IMG/VR virus record: IMGVR_UViG_3300048023_000602
Span: 1 to 38,010 of that record
Origin: a virus
DNA: 38,010 bases
Reading direction: 5' to 3' (one strand)
The number at the start of each line of letters is the position of its first letter. Within the stretch, counting starts at the first letter, position 1. A model generated the notes under the pieces. It ran no database searches and was not told the origin of the DNA. It saw only the letters and a list, made by a program, of their open reading frames with translations. The position numbers and the translations under genes are program-made. Of the stretch, positions 36,745 to 38,010 are shown in pieces.

Positions 36745-37281
36745 ATGACAGTATTAAATGTTTTAAGCACAAATGCAATTGCTGCTGATGCTACCGAGTA
36801 TCAAGTTGTACAGACTGGATACTATCGCGTGGTTGCAACTGCAGGTGATGCCACAGTCGCATTCAATGGTGGTCCCGCAATCACTCTGATTCAAGATCAA
36901 GCACTTCTACTAAAGGGTGGCAAACCTGGTCAAGCAAGAATTGTAAAAGGCGTAGATGATTCGACTGCAGATTATCAACTCGGAACTAATCTTGGTGAGT
37001 TGTCAAACACTCATCCATTCTCAGTAGATGACTTCATTGCTGTAGAGGATGATAGCACATCTCCTGCAATCAATGCTGCTTTCTTGTCAGCAGGAACAGC
37101 AGGTAAGAAAGTTACTGCTGCAACAGGAAATACAATCAGCACTGATATTGACTCTTCTGCTGCATCTGCCGATTACACCTATGCTTACAGCGGACCTCAG
37201 GCAGTTGTTAAGCGTTGCGTAAGTATTGCTGCAACTGGCAATGCAATTGTTGTTGAAGAAGTACAAGTTGTAGGCGGTTGA
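36745..37281 (+). CDS. Unknown small virion-type protein, 178 residues
   Basis: An earlier ATG at 36740 meets a stop at once, so ATG 36745 is the start. The protein is Ala/Thr/Val-rich and beta-like: ATEYQVVQTGYYRVVATAGD, AITLIQDQALLLKGG, and SFSVDDF-like HPFSVDDFIAVEDD. No Cys pair, signal peptide or membrane segment stands out; there is one Cys near the C-terminus (VVKRCVSIA). I do not recognise a family. It lies between gp16 and the place where T4 has gp17, behind a late promoter box and two bases ahead of the next start (TGATATG). A head or tail decoration protein is plausible but unproven. Confidence 0.75.
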   Translation: MTVLNVLSTNAIAADATEYQVVQTGYYRVVATAGDATVAFNGGPAITLIQDQALLLKGGKPGQARIVKGVDDSTADYQLGTNLGELSNTHPFSVDDFIAVEDDSTSPAINAAFLSAGTAGKKVTAATGNTISTDIDSSAASADYTYAYSGPQAVVKRCVSIAATGNAIVVEEVQVVGG

Positions 37282-37282
37282 T

Positions 37283-38010
37283 ATGGCACAAGGTTTTGCA
37301 TCAGATGTTCCACCTGCCCTTAATGGCACCGCTAAGAAATATATTAGGGGTATGATGAAGGGTAAGAATAGGTGGAATAAACTCTATGGAAATCGTTCCA
37401 AAGAGGTGATGCATAAAACTGCAAACAAAATGGCTATGGGAGAGATGTCTAAAATGCCGCCAACATACAAAGATGTATTTGGAGAAGCAAACAAGTCTGG
37501 AGATAATTCTCTTCGTGACTGGTTTGGTAAGAGTAAATCATCTGATGGAACACCTGGTTGGGTACAACTTGGTGGTAAGTATGCAGGAAAACCTTGTGCA
37601 AAACAACCTGGTCAGACTACTAAACCCAAATGCGGGTCTAGTAAGATGAAGAGAAACCTAAATAAAGGCGAAGAGGATGCAGCATTTCGTCGCAAGAATG
37701 CTAAAGACCCAAATCCAGATAGAAAAGGGAAGGCAATCAACGTGAAGACAGAAGATCTAGACCTTAAAAAAATGTCTAAAGAACTGGATGGTGCATCTAA
37801 GATGCATAAAGGTCAGTCCGAACGTATTAAAAAGCATCTTAAAAAAATGAATGTTGCCGAACGTGCTGACATGTGGCATCCAGATCCTGAGAAGGATAAG
37901 AAACTGGGTGGACCTGGTGCTAATGCTCGTGCCCGTGAAGATGGTGCTGCCGCTTCTAAACCAAAGGCAGACCCTAAGAAACTGAAACCAGGTGAGTCCT
38001 ACATGGACTA
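37283..38010 (+). CDS. Basic protein of unknown function, 3' partial
   Basis: The frame is open from ATG 37283 to the window end (242 complete codons), one base after the previous stop. The protein is rich in Lys, Gly and Met. Landmarks: GMMKGKNRWNKLYG near residue 25; GWVQLGGKYAGKPCAKQPG with C105, followed by PKCGSSKMKR with C117; DPNPDRKGKAINV; and a Lys-rich helix, SKMHKGQSERIKKHLKKM, near 175-190. The paired Cys and the basic character could suit nucleic-acid or metal binding, but there is no recognised motif. Similar Gly-Lys-Pro-Cys segments occur in unassigned virus proteins, which I recall only loosely. In T4, gp17 follows gp16; here this gene and the previous one intervene. Function unknown. 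Confidence 0.75.
   Translation, partial: MAQGFASDVPPALNGTAKKYIRGMMKGKNRWNKLYGNRSKEVMHKTANKMAMGEMSKMPPTYKDVFGEANKSGDNSLRDWFGKSKSSDGTPGWVQLGGKYAGKPCAKQPGQTTKPKCGSSKMKRNLNKGEEDAAFRRKNAKDPNPDRKGKAINVKTEDLDLKKMSKELDGASKMHKGQSERIKKHLKKMNVAERADMWHPDPEKDKKLGGPGANARAREDGAAASKPKADPKKLKPGESYMD

Noticed and set aside
1-38010. tRNA genes, CRISPR arrays, homing endonucleases, insertion sequences, photosynthesis or other auxiliary metabolic genes
   Set aside because: Looked for and not seen; the window is filled with structural genes and non-coding gaps are under about 80 bases.

Overview
This window looks like a piece of the virion-structure region of a T4-like marine myovirus, most likely a cyanophage of Synechococcus or Prochlorococcus. 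A related marine host such as Pelagibacter cannot be excluded. The reasons are: all genes lie on the + strand with almost no intergenic space; the DNA is AT-rich with T-ending codons; four gene junctions carry a NATAAATA box, the T4-type late promoter core; and homologues of T4 gp8, gp13, gp14, gp15 and gp16 are recognisable. They are combined with very large, repetitive baseplate and fibre proteins of the kind seen in marine T4-like phages.

Layout: (1) nt 1-12035 is the 3' part of a giant structural gene (at least 4010 residues, 5' end outside the window). It contains a segment resembling the C-terminal part of T4 gp7, alpha-helical repeats, two LamG-like domains and many small beta modules. 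(2) 12075-17899 holds two proteins: one with a T4 gp9/gp10-type N-terminus and a C-terminal cupredoxin-like domain, and one of 1532 residues with cupredoxin-like, YHYH-like and GSGY-type modules. (3) 17939-19471 is gp8, a baseplate wedge protein. (4) 19471-26742 is a 2423-residue DUF4815-type structural protein. (5) 26745-27205 has two small overlapping coiled-coil genes, followed by a clear terminator. (6) 27284-33532 is a 2082-residue tail fibre with its own late promoter. (7) 33539-36738 is the neck and packaging cluster gp13-gp14-gp15-gp16 in T4 order. (8) 36745-38010 holds a 178-residue unknown protein and a basic unknown protein cut by the window end, where gp17 would be next in T4.

Together these genes make the outer baseplate, the host-contacting fibres, the neck that joins head and tail, and the small terminase subunit. 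The overlapping and abutting stop/start codons (TAATG, ATGA, TGATG) suggest translational coupling. No tRNA, CRISPR array, insertion sequence, integrase, attachment site or origin was seen. The longest non-coding stretch is about 78 bases (27206-27283), and it holds a terminator and a promoter.

I do not see a self-contained new defence or mobile system. The most interesting signals are structural: predicted copper-type ligand sets (H, then C-x2-H-x2-M) in two neighbouring virion proteins plus a copy that has lost all four ligands; the same glycine-rich GSGY beta module inserted into otherwise conserved neck (gp14) and baseplate (gp8) proteins as well as the fibres; and a giant baseplate protein that seems to have grown around a gp7-like core. 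All homology statements come from reading the sequence and remembering the families; no database search was run.
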